DNA of 64,000 bases from positions 1-64,000 of the forward strand of contig JADKGL010000005.1 of the NCBI GenBank assembly GCA_016722295.1. Direction: 5' to 3'. This DNA comes from Saprospiraceae bacterium (GTDB taxonomy: Bacteria > Bacteroidota > Bacteroidia > Chitinophagales > Saprospiraceae). Below the pieces are notes generated by a model that was given only the letters and a program-made list of their open reading frames with translations, searched no databases and was not told where the DNA came from. Of the stretch, positions 11,227 to 20,661 are shown in pieces (the stretch's first letter is position 1; each line of letters starts with the position of its first letter). A program made the position numbers and the translations under genes.

Positions 11227-11292
11227 AATATTTTTTTTATAAATGTTGATTAATAAGTTTTTGATTTTTGATTACCTCAGTGCCACAAAAAA

Positions 11293-11749
11293 ATGGTTAG
11301 AATATTAATTTTAGGAAAATTTGGAAGATGTCCATTTATTAGCATCACTTATCTTATTTTGAATAAATTATAATCCGAACTTTATGGAGTACAGTGAGTT
11401 TATAACATTCATTAGTTTGAATTCAATTGGTCTTTGTTTTTATGACCTGAAAGATGTTTTTTTTGGTAATTTTAATTATAGAACTGCACCTTCTGGCAAA
11501 TTATATAAATATTTAGCTGCTGGTGTCCCAGTTATAGCCATCGATATTCCTGGATTTGATGATGTTAGGGAGTATAATGCTGGAATATTAATTGATAAAC
11601 TGGATCCACAAAGTTTGAAAAACGCTGTAGATACTATCGTTTTAAATTATGATGTATACAGAAGTAATGCTATTAAGTTGGCTATAAAAAATAGTTTTGA
11701 AAATACGAGTAAAGGATTTTTAGAAACTTTTCAGAATGAAGATAAATGA
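11293..11749 (+). pseudogene. Truncated GT4-type glycosyltransferase remnant
   Basis: A start at 11293 gives about 25 residues (MVRILILGKFGRCPFISITY) and then a stop. The frame resumes near 11376 with a family 4 C-terminal half: FGNFNYRTAPSGKLYKYLAAGVPVIAIDIPGFDD, where the P-G-K-...-A-G-P-V pattern is the usual donor-binding region. A full GT4 enzyme has 350-400 residues, so roughly 200 residues of the N-terminal Rossmann domain are missing. That is a real deletion or a mis-assembly, not a homopolymer slip. It is probably non-functional. Confidence 0.65.
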
Positions 11750-11756
11750 TTAATCA

Positions 11757-12656
11757 ATGATCTCTATTATTATTTGTAGTAGAAAAACTGATATATCAAA
11801 GTCCCAACAGATCAATCTGGAGTGAAACCATTGGTTCTGCTTTTTGAAATTATATGCATTGATAATTCAGAAAATAAGTACTCCATATTTCAAGCATACA
11901 ATTTAGGAGCCAGTCAAGCAAAATTTCCTTTCCTTTGTTTTATTCACGATGACATTATTTTTCAAACAGCTAACTGGGGAATCAATTTAATACAACATTT
12001 TGAAGATTCTGAATTTGGATTGATTGGTGTTGCTGGATCACAATACAAGAGTAAGTATTTGAGTGGCTGGGGTAGTTCGCCAAAATTCATGAGAGTAAAT
12101 TTAAAAGAAATTCATTCAGATGGATTTGAGAATACAATGTATACTAACCCTAAAGGTAATATACTTGAAGAAGTGGTTTGTATTGACGGAATTTTTATGG
12201 CAACAAGAAAATCTATCTGGGAAGAGTATAAATTTGATGAAAAAACATTTAGTGGATTTCATTGCTATGATATGGATTATTCGCTACAAGTACATCAAAA
12301 ATATAAAATTGGGGTTTGTTTTGACATTAATTTAATTCACTATGCACAAGCATCATATAGTAAAGCTTGGTTTGAAGCAACTAAAATTCTTTATAATAAA
12401 TGGAATTCAAATTTGCCACTAAGTTTAGTTTCATTAAATAACAATGAAATACGATATGAAGATTGGTACGTAAATAAAACCTATTGTAATGCTTCAGCTT
12501 CTAGTGGTGAAAGGGGTCAGGCATTTTATTTTTTTTAAAGTTTGTTTGCAACCCCAATTTTTTAAATTAAGTAATTTAGTTATGGTAGTTAGAATTATTG
12601 GTGGAAGGAAAATATCTCAATTAATTTCTAAATTGCAAGTAAAATTAAGTAAATAA
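11757..12656 (+). CDS. GT2-like glycosyltransferase (frameshifted)
   Basis: Starting at 11757 the gene reads MISIIICSRKTDISKSQQIN. Two apparent one-base insertions near 11823 and 11847 intervene before ETIGSAFEIICIDNSENKYS, which continues to FLCFIHDDIIF, the acidic donor site. A T8 run (12529-12536) that is one base too long ends the frame early; correcting it adds about 38 residues ending QLISKLQVKLSK. The family is the short GT2-like group (Glyco_tranf_2_5). It follows the truncated GT4 gene and precedes the FkbM gene by 5 bases, so it is part of the glycan operon. Confidence 0.75.
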
Positions 12657-12661
12657 TCATT

Positions 12662-13480
12662 ATGTCAAAAGAACATAGTTTATATCATCACTTTCAATTA
12701 TTTCTAAAAAATAAATTTAGTCGATCACCATTTAAGATTTCTTTTATAGATGAAAAAATACTAAAGCTCGGCACTAAGGGTAAATTGCAATCTAGAACTT
12801 TGATAGGTAAGAAAGTTTATTTTAAAGATGGCTATAGTTATTTGTCAAGTATCAATGAGGTCTTTGTGAATCATTGTTACAAATTTGTATCAGACAATCC
12901 AAAGCCGATAATTATTGATTGTGGAGCGAATATTGGAATTTCGGTAATTTATTTTAAACAGTTTTATCCTGATTCGACAGTGATTGCATTTGAACCAGAT
13001 TCGAGCAATTTTGAATTATTGGAAAAGAATGTTTCTGCGTTTCAGTTTTCTGGAGTTTCACTTTTTAAAAAGGCAGTATGGATACATAACAACTCAGTAA
13101 GTTTTTTGGAAACAAGTTCTCAAGAGAGTAGAATCGAAAATTCTAATGACAGCAAAAATTCTGTACCTGCTGCTAGATTAAAAGACTATTTGCAGTCTCC
13201 TGTTGATTTGCTCAAGATAGATATCGAGGGAGCAGAAAATGATGTGCTCATGGATTGTGCAGAGAATCTTAAGAATGTTAAAAATTTATTTGTAGAGTAT
13301 CATTCATTTCTGAATCAGGAACAGCAACTCAGTGAGCTGTTGCTTCTTTTAAGAACTTCTGGATTCCGATATTTTATCCAAGAAGCATATCCACATAAAA
13401 TGCCAGGATTTGAGCAATTTGAGCAAACGGAAAATCCAATGGATCTTCAGCTAAATATTTATGCTAAGAAAATAAAATAA
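12662..13480 (+). CDS. FkbM-family methyltransferase
   Basis: This 272-residue protein has the complete FkbM core: IDCGANIGISVIYF (SAM-binding motif I), VIAFEPDSSNFELLEKNV (motif II with acidic tip), and LLKIDIEGAENDVL, the most diagnostic block. FkbM-type enzymes O-methylate sugars or polyketides with SAM. As the third methyltransferase in this cluster it points to a methylated surface glycan. It starts 5 bases after the preceding gene. A gap of about 175 bases without a gene follows. Confidence 0.88.
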   Translation: MSKEHSLYHHFQLFLKNKFSRSPFKISFIDEKILKLGTKGKLQSRTLIGKKVYFKDGYSYLSSINEVFVNHCYKFVSDNPKPIIIDCGANIGISVIYFKQFYPDSTVIAFEPDSSNFELLEKNVSAFQFSGVSLFKKAVWIHNNSVSFLETSSQESRIENSNDSKNSVPAARLKDYLQSPVDLLKIDIEGAENDVLMDCAENLKNVKNLFVEYHSFLNQEQQLSELLLLLRTSGFRYFIQEAYPHKMPGFEQFEQTENPMDLQLNIYAKKIK

Positions 13481-13656
13481 GTTGGTTTCATGGATAACTC
13501 AACTTGAGGTTTGAATTAAATAATACTGAATTTGAACCCTATTGTTAGACAATCCTTGTTTGCAATCATGGAATGATTGTTAAAATTTAATAAAGTAATT
13601 TATTAATCACAATAAAAGCTGTATCTTAGCTTTATAATTCTAAATTTATACATACC

Positions 13657-14075
13657 ATGGGATTAGTTTATGCAAATATTACACTTACTAATGTAAAAGA
13701 TCAAGTTAGATTTGAAGAAAATTTAATAAAAAAAGATCAAATTCGGCAAATAACTGCCACAATGCTAGTTGACAGTGGAGCATACATGATGGCTATTAAT
13801 GAGACAGTAAAGAGTCAATTAGGGTTGGAGATAAAAGGCAAACGCACAGCACAATTAGCCAATGGACAAGTTATAGAGTTAGGCATTGTTGGACCAATTG
13901 AACTTAAATTTGAAAATAGAGAGCGACTTGCAATGCGTTGGTTTTGCCTGGAGATTCTGAGATGCTTCTTGGTGCTATTCCAATGGAAGAGATGGATGTT
14001 TTAATTCATCCCACGCAGAATAAATTGGTTGTAAATCCTTTGCATCCAAATATTGCTCAGCTAAGTTTGAAGTAA
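13657..14075 (+). CDS. Clan AA (retropepsin-like) aspartic protease, frameshifted
   Basis: This is a small protein of about 139 residues with the retropepsin-type active-site segment TATMLVDSGAYMMAINE (D-S-G), preceded by beta-strands. After a frameshift near 13928 it continues as CNALVLPGDSEMLLGAIPMEEMDVLIHP, the conserved second half (L-L-G-A-x-P-M-E-x-M-D) of the bacterial clan AA family. Such single-domain proteases dimerise to form the active site. The partner or substrate is unknown. It lies between the FkbM gene and another methyltransferase and may not belong to the glycan operon. Confidence 0.78.
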
Positions 14076-14143
14076 ATTGATCTGTTATAAACTAATATTC
14101 TTTCAGGACATTTTAATATATTACTCAAACAATTTGATCCAAA

Positions 14144-15025
14144 ATGAATAAAACGAAATTCGAAAATATAAGTTACGAAGCGCATGAAAAATTTTTTGAA
14201 AAAGAAGGAGATTTTTTGACAAGATTGAAGAATACAAATACCATCGAACATTGGAGGCAAGGATTAATGTATGATGAGTTATTGCCACTTTTGAATAAAA
14301 ATGAATCTTGGTTAGCATTGGGTGATGGCATGGGAACAGATGCCAATTGGTTAGAACAACATCATATTGATGCGACGGCAACTGATATCTCAGATTACAT
14401 TTTAAAACAAGCGCATCAGCAAGGATATATCAAGAAATATAAAGTGGAGAATGCTGAGAAAATGTCAGCAGAGACAAATAGCTATGACATAGTCTTGTGT
14501 AAAGAAGCTTACCACCATTTTCCTCGACCATACATTGCATTATATGAAATGATTCGAGTGGCGAAGAAGGCTGTAGTATTAATTGAAGCAATTGATATTG
14601 GAATTCAGATGCCAATAATTGTTGCGCTTAAAAATATTTTAGGAAGGTTTAATACAAATTGGATAAATAAGGTATGGAAAAATCAATTCTCATTTGAGAT
14701 AGTAGGAAATTATGTGTATAAGATTTCAGAGCGAGAAATGGAAAAAGTAGCTATGGGAATGAATCTTCCATATGTAGCATACAAAGGGATAAATCCGCAT
14801 TTCAATACAACTTTGGATCTCAATGTTCCTAAGGAAAATAGCAGTGTTTTTACTAGTATAAAACGCAAGATCTTTTGGCGAAATTTATTGTGTAAATTAG
14901 GGATTACTCCATATCAAATGATGACTTGTGTTATTTTTACTTCTGAGCCCAGTGATGTAGAACTCAGTAATCTTAAATCATCAGGATTTAAGATTGTTAA
15001 ATTGCCAAAGAATCCATATGTATGA
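14144..15025 (+). CDS. Class I SAM-dependent methyltransferase
   Basis: This 293-residue protein has a methyltransf_11-type core: WLALGDGMGTDANWL (motif I), DATATDISDYILKQA (acidic loop), AEKMSAETNSYDIVLCKEAYHHFPRPYIALYEMIRV. Acceptor and pathway are not identifiable. It points the same way as the glycan cluster and ends 17 bases from the convergent LacI gene. It is full length with no frame break. It could act on a glycan or on a lipid-linked or small-molecule substrate. Confidence 0.8.
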   Translation: MNKTKFENISYEAHEKFFEKEGDFLTRLKNTNTIEHWRQGLMYDELLPLLNKNESWLALGDGMGTDANWLEQHHIDATATDISDYILKQAHQQGYIKKYKVENAEKMSAETNSYDIVLCKEAYHHFPRPYIALYEMIRVAKKAVVLIEAIDIGIQMPIIVALKNILGRFNTNWINKVWKNQFSFEIVGNYVYKISEREMEKVAMGMNLPYVAYKGINPHFNTTLDLNVPKENSSVFTSIKRKIFWRNLLCKLGITPYQMMTCVIFTSEPSDVELSNLKSSGFKIVKLPKNPYV

Positions 15026-15042
15026 TTTAATATTCTAATTTT

Positions 15043-16037
15043 TCAAAACTCATCCACAAGAAAAGTCCCCAAATTCAATTGTTTAACCGCAGTTACGGGA
15101 ATTGTTGCCTCAACAAGTCCTATGAGTAGTTCCGCACTCATCTTGCCCAAGTCCTTTCCGCTGTGATGTACATAAGGAATTGGAGGGCTCATAAAAGTGG
15201 GTAGAAAGCCATCGCTGATTGCAACTAAATTTATTTTGCTCAACTTTTCTTCTTTGGACATTTGATTTAAAGCTGCATTCACGCCGATCATGATTTCGTC
15301 ACTCATCATCATGATTCCATCGATGTCATTCGTTTTTGAAAGTAATTTTTTGCATTGTTGAAATGCTTGTTCAGAATTTTCTGCATAAGCAATTTCATAA
15401 GGTATTAATCCATAAGAATTGAGACTGGATTGAAATCCTTCAGCTCTTTCTTTCGTTATTGATAAATTTTTATTTCCAAATATACCAACGATTTTCTTGC
15501 ATCCACATTTTACTAAATAGTCCACACAGGTCTTCGATGCTTCGGCATCATTTATTTTACTTCATTAAATTGAACTTGCTCGACAGTCTTATCAAATATT
15601 ACAACAGGTATTTCAAACTCATTCAATCGATCTAAATGATCGACATTCTTTGTTTGATTCGTTAGTGAAATTAATATGCCATCGACATTACTTTTGATAC
15701 ATACATCAATATTCTCAATTTCTTTTTCATAATTTTCATAAGATGAGAGTACCAGTAAATTATAATTGCGCTTGTTCAAATAATTGGATACACCTTCAAT
15801 AATGGAGGGAACGAATAACATAGAGATCTCTGGAAGAATCAGTCCAATGAGTTTGCTTTTTTTATTGCGCAGATTTACAGCAGCGTGATTTGGAACAAAA
15901 TTAAAATCTTTGGCAATCTTCTTAATCCGCTCTTTTAAGACTTGACTTATATCGGGATGATCGTGCAATGCCCTCGAAATAGTCGAAGGATTTACATCCA
16001 AAAGCTTTGCCAATTCCTTAATTGTTATTTTTTGCAT
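15043..16037 (-). CDS. LacI-family transcriptional regulator (one frameshift)
   Basis: The N-terminal half has the LacI-type HTH (ITIKELAKLLDVNPSTISRALHDHPDIS) and the effector-domain start (IGLILPEISMLFVPSIIEGV). The C-terminal half (DYLVKCGCKKIVGIFGN ... VHHSGKDLGKMSAELLIGL) is a periplasmic-binding-type sugar domain. A run of A's near 15555-15558, one base short, separates them; restoring it joins the halves as VKINDAEASKTCVDYLV for a normal length of about 332 residues. It is transcribed away from the TonB receptor. A palindrome with an AAACGTTT core sits 26-41 bases upstream of its start, suggesting it controls itself and the divergent uptake genes. Confidence 0.85.
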
Positions 16038-16062
16038 AATTAGTTTTCAACAACAAACGATT

Positions 16063-16078
16063 GCGGAAACGTTTGCGG
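16063..16078. promoter_or_regulatory. LacI-type operator
   Basis: The sequence GCGGAAACGTTTGCGG contains the palindromic core AAACGTTT with a central CG, the standard half-site geometry for LacI-family regulators. It lies between the divergent lacI-type gene and the TonB receptor gene, upstream of the receptor promoter. Binding by the neighbouring regulator is inferred. Confidence 0.65.
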
Positions 16079-16103
16079 TAAAAAACAAAATTAAAACAAT
16101 ATC

Positions 16104-16130
16104 TTGATATTTACAATAATTTTACATTTG
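16104..16130 (+). promoter_or_regulatory. Bacteroidota promoter for the TonB receptor
   Basis: TTG at 16104-16106 and TACATTTG at 16123-16130 are separated by 16 bases, one short of the usual 17-23 bases of the TTG / TAnnTTTG promoter. The receptor ATG follows at 16147, giving a very short leader. Confidence 0.55.
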
Positions 16131-16146
16131 TACAAATTCAATACAA

Positions 16147-18781
16147 ATGAAACGAAACAAGTTATTCTTATTTTTTCTTTCCATGACTATTGCTTCAATA
16201 GTTTTTGGACAAGCTACACTTAGTGGTACCATTACATCAGAAGCTGATGGCCCATTAGAATTTGCACTAGTTACGATTCCTTCATTGGGACTTGGTAAAG
16301 TTACTGATGAAAAAGGTATGTATCGATTCGACAATCTACCTAGTGGAAGACACAATGTAGAAGTCAATTATCTCGGCTACGATGCTTATGTCTCTCAAGT
16401 GAGAATCGAAGCAGGTCAATCTGCTACACTTGATATTCAATTGAACAATTCACCTAGAGCAGTGAATGAGGTGGTCGTCACAGGGGTGACAAATCCAAAA
16501 TCCTCTTTAGAATCTAGTATTTCAATCAGTACATTAAAGCCGAAAGATATCGCCAATGCTGGTTCTAGAACTACTGCGGAAATATTTAGAAGCATCCCAG
16601 GTATTCGTTCAGAGTCATCAGGAGGTGAAGGCAATAGTAATATCACGGTGAGAGGTGTTCCGGTTAGTGCTGGAGGAAGTCGATATATGTTACTGCAAGA
16701 AGATGGATTGCCAGTATTACTTTTTGGCGACGTTGCATTTGGAACTCAAGATCAATTCTTACGATACGATTATTCTGTCAAAAGATTGGAAGCTGTGAGA
16801 GGTGGTAGTGCTAGTGTTCTTACTAGCAATTCTCCAGCAGGTATTATTAATTTAATCAGCAATACAGGTGAAGTAGCAGGTGGAAGTGTAGGGACATCCA
16901 TCGGTTTAGATTTTCCTCAGCTCCGCACAGATTTTGCTTTTGGATCTCCTATTGGCAATGGATTGAATTTTCATGTAGGCGGTTTTTATAGAGTTGGAGA
17001 TGGTCCTCGTCAAACTGGTTTTACTTCTAACAATGGTGGACAAATCAAAGCTAATCTTACTAAGAATTTTTCAAATGGATTTGCACGAATTTATGTAAAA
17101 TATTTAAATGATAGAACAGCAGCATATATGCCTATGCCAGTAGAAGTAAGTGGCACGAACAAATCTCCAAAGTGGGGAGAATTAAATGCTTATGATGCTT
17201 TCAGAGGTTCATTACATTCAACACAATTATTGAAAGACAAAACGATCGGTGGAGATGGCAATATCTTAAGTTCAGATGTTGCAGATGGGATGCATTCTGT
17301 GAGTAAATCTTTTGGTGGTGAATTTAATATCAGCCCAAAAAGCAGTTGGACTTTATCTAATAAATTTAGATTATCATCCAATGGTGGACAATTCATTGCG
17401 CCATTCCCTGCTAATGTCGGAAATGCTGCAAGTATCCTTGGAAGCATTCCATCTTACAAGAGTGCGGTTTATGCTGGAACGACCACAGCTGTTGATCCCA
17501 ATGCAAACTATATGAGAATTCATTTATTCAATACAAAACTCAACGACTTCAATAATTTTATAAATGATTTTTCGATTTCGAAATCTTTCAACAAAGTGAA
17601 AGTAAATGTTGGTTATAGCAAATCAATTCAAAATATTTCTATGGCATGGCATTGGAATACTTATTTGATGGAAGTAAATAGCGATAAAGCAAGAATGATC
17701 AATGTCATCGATTCAGCTGGTAACTCACTTTCACCAAATGGACTTTTAGCGTATGGTGTTCCGGCTTGGGGCAATTGTTGTAATAGAAATTTTGATACAA
17801 AATATACTATTGATGCGCCTTATGGAAATGTAGAAATTACCTTGATGGATAATTTAAATTTAGATGCTGGTTTGCGTTATGATTTAGGTAAAGTGAATGG
17901 CTCTTTCTCAGGTGGAAATGGACAAACTGCCGCAATAGATATGAATGGAAATGGTAAGATTGATGCAAATGAAAATGCTGTAGCTTCAGCAAGTAGTGAA
18001 GTTACTCCAGTAGATTATAAGTATAATATTTTATCATACTCTGTTGGAGCAAACTATGAATTAAATACTGCTCAATCTGTGTTTGCAAGAGTAAGCAAAG
18101 GAGGATCAGCATCTGCAGATCGTATTTTATTCTCTGGATTTAATTATACCAATACGGATGATCCTAGTCTTGATGCCCAGAAAGTCAATACTGTGAATCA
18201 AGCAGAATTGGGATACAAGTATCGCAAGAATAAATTAACATTGAATGCAACTGCATTTTTTAGCGAATACTAAAGAGTCAAATTATGAAGCGACTACACA
18301 AAAGAAAATAGACAATACTTATAGATCTATCGGATTAGAATTGGACGGTATCGTGAGTATTACAAATAATTTAAATCTTAGAGCAGGTTTAACTTATACA
18401 AAAGGAGAGATTACTGCAGCAAGAGATACTTCTATCGTTGGAAATATTCCAAGAAGATTACCAGCTGTGATGTTTAATTTAATTCCTTCATATTCTATTG
18501 GATCAAAAGTGAATATTGGATTTGCATTATTAGGTTTTACGAAGTCTTATGCACAAGACAATAATTCTTTGGTTATGCCAGGATATCTAGTCTTAAATCC
18601 ATTTATCAATTATAATATTGGTAAGTATTTATCTTTAAATTTATCTGGAAATAATGTATTGAATGCATTAGGAATTACAGAATCAGAAGAAGGGTCTATT
18701 ACTGAAAATACTTCAAACATCGTGCGTGCAAGACCTATACCTGGTCGAACATTCTCTTTTGGAGTAAAATACAATTTTTAA
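16147..18781 (+). CDS. TonB-dependent outer-membrane receptor (one frameshift)
   Basis: A signal peptide (LFLFFLSMTIASIVFG) is followed by a carboxypeptidase-like beta-sandwich domain (residues about 22-105, TLSGTITSEADGPLEFALV). Then comes a plug domain (about 110-240, with TTAEIFRSIPGIRSESSGGE and LEAVRGGSASVL) and a long beta-barrel ending VRARPIPGRTFSFGVKYNF, with terminal aromatic. A slip near 18257-18262 (T6 run) splits the barrel; the two parts join as NATAFF-ANTKESNYEA. Total length is about 878 residues. No SusD gene accompanies it, so it is not a classical Sus pair. With the LacI regulator and the downstream invertase it probably imports an oligosaccharide such as sucrose. Confidence 0.88.
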
Positions 18782-18803
18782 CTTTCATTTATATTATGTT
18801 TTG

Positions 18804-18843
18804 TTGTCTGGAGTTAGATTTTATCTAATTCCAGACAATTTTT
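18804..18843 (+). terminator. Rho-independent terminator after the TonB receptor
   Basis: A 15-bp stem begins TTGTCTGGA and closes TCCAGACAA, with one G-T pair and a loop of about 5 bases, followed by T5. It lies 23 bases after the receptor stop and separates its transcript from the invertase gene. Confidence 0.88.
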
Positions 18844-18853
18844 AAATCTCTAA

Positions 18854-20007
18854 AAAATAAAAAATACCGCACTTTCGACCATTTATTCTGCAATACATCC
18901 TAGTGGAATACTAGCAAGCAGTGAATCTTCAGATAATTATCATCGCATCTGGAGTAGGGATAGCATGATGACTGGAATAATAGGTCTATACATTCAAGAT
19001 GCGCAGATCATTAATGCATTTAAAGCGTCATGTATAAGTTTATTCACACATCAGTCTAATAATGGACAGATTCCATCAAACATTTTTTTTGGGCCTATCA
19101 AAGCGACAGTCAGTTATGGAACTTTAACAGGAAGGGTAGATGCAAATACATGGTGGATCATCGGAACTTGCAAACTACTTTCAGAAAATGCGAATTTTAG
19201 AGATCAATATTTCGAACTATTAAAACCAGCTGTCTACAAATGCTTGAATGTTTTGGAAATATGGGAATATAATTCTAGAGGATTAATCTACACACCCTTG
19301 GGAGGCAATTGGGCAGATGAATATCCGACGAGTGGTTATACACTTTATGATAATGTATTGCGCTATTGGGCTTTGCGAGAAGCGAGTACATTGTTTAAAG
19401 ATGAGATTTTAAAGAGCAAAGCTGATCAGACTTACGAACTTCTTAAGTTAAATTTTAATTCTACTAAAGATTTAAATGAGAAATATCATCCAAAAGCTTA
19501 TAATCAAATGTTAGAACAAAATTTAGCTTATTTACCCACAAGTTTTGATGCCGCTGGATATCAATATCAATGGGATATGGCAGGAAATGCTTTGGCACTT
19601 TTATTAGACATAAATCAGAATGAATCGAGATTATTGGAATGGCTCTCAGATCTCGCAACAATGTATAAACATTGGATGCTACCAGCATTTCATCCTGTGA
19701 TTTTCGAAGATTCTAAGGATTGGTATTTATTAGAAAAAAATCACTTATATAATTTTAAAAACAAGCCATATCATTTTCACAATGGCGGAAGTTGGCCAAT
19801 TTTTTAGGCTGGCTAGTTCATGCACTATGCAATAAAAATTACCATCAAGTCGCAAGAAATATTTTTGTAGAGTATGATAATCTTCAAGAACGAGATCTGT
19901 TATTTTATGAATATTATACCACGGATTCACTAGAAGCTGGAGGTACAAAAAATTTATGTTTTAGCGCAAGTGGATGGTTGCTTATGAATTTTTCATTGCA
20001 CAAATAA
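18854..20007 (+). CDS. GH100-like glycoside hydrolase (neutral/alkaline invertase type), frameshifted
   Basis: The conserved blocks are IHPSGILASSESSDNYHR, then IWSRDSMMTGI, then GTLTGRVDANTWWIIG, GGNWADEYPTSGYTLYDN and FHNGGSWPIF. The HNGGSWP block is characteristic of GH100 invertases, and the W-x-R-D and WADE blocks carry likely catalytic acids. The fold is an (alpha/alpha)6 barrel and no signal peptide is visible, so it acts in the cytoplasm, splitting sucrose or a related glucoside after import. The frame breaks near 19804 within PIF-GW. The conserved IWSRD block lies upstream of the first ATG (18965), so the true start is earlier; the frame is open from 18854 but lacks an ordinary start codon, perhaps another slip. 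Amylo-glucosidase-like activity is the alternative. Confidence 0.72.
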
Positions 20008-20016
20008 ATAAACATT

Positions 20017-20658
20017 ATGATAGGAGATAAAATACATATAAAAGAAGAATATCTGCACAATGCAAGAAAAATAAAGGATCTGCTCGAATTCGATATTCGA
20101 TCTGTTCCAGCATTTGTAATCACAATAGGTGGAGAGAGTGGCAGTGGAAAAAGTGTGACAGCTAGTTGTTTGAAAATGGTATTGGATGAAGCGAATATTC
20201 CTACATTAATTTTACACCAAGATGATTATTTTTTTTTACCTCCATATACAAATCATAAACAAAGGCTGCTTGATATTACACATGTAGGAAAATCAGAAGT
20301 AAATTTTAATTTGCTTCAAGAACATGTCAATTTGTTTTTGCAACAAGAGCCAGAAATAAAAAACCAATAGTAGATTATCAGGCAAATGAAATTCACAAGG
20401 AAACAGTTAGCTTTGAAAATATACAATGTCTTATTATCGAAGGAACTTATGTTTAGACCTACAAAATAGTGCATTTAAGATCTTTATTGAGCGAACCTAT
20501 ATTGACACATTGGAAAAGAGAAAATTGAGAGCAAGAGATATTATGGATGATTTTGGGGAAAAGGTTTTGGAGATAGAACATCATATCATCAGAGAAATGA
20601 GCGTTCATGCAGATCTCTATATTCAAAAGATTATTCAATTCGTTTAAAAAATAAATAA
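20017..20658 (+). CDS. Uridine-kinase-like P-loop kinase (frameshifted)
   Basis: The N-terminus has a Walker A motif, ITIGGESGSGKSVTAS, and an HQDDYFFLPP block like the uridine kinase/phosphoribulokinase superfamily. The middle (ENIQCLIIEGTYV) and the lid region (FIERTYIDTLEKRKLRARDI) follow after slips near 20360 and 20450. A last slip near 20630 extends the end as DYSIRLKNK to 20658. The corrected length is about 214 residues. It lies 9 bases after the invertase gene and 3 before the importer gene, so it is almost certainly part of the sugar pathway. Because the family also includes sugar kinases (for example the FrcK-type fructose kinase), phosphorylating the released hexose is plausible, but that is inference. 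Confidence 0.72.
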
Positions 20659-20661
20659 ATC

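Noticed and set aside
18804..18843. Inverted repeat as an attachment site
   Set aside because: A stem followed by T5 right after a stop codon is a standard terminator.
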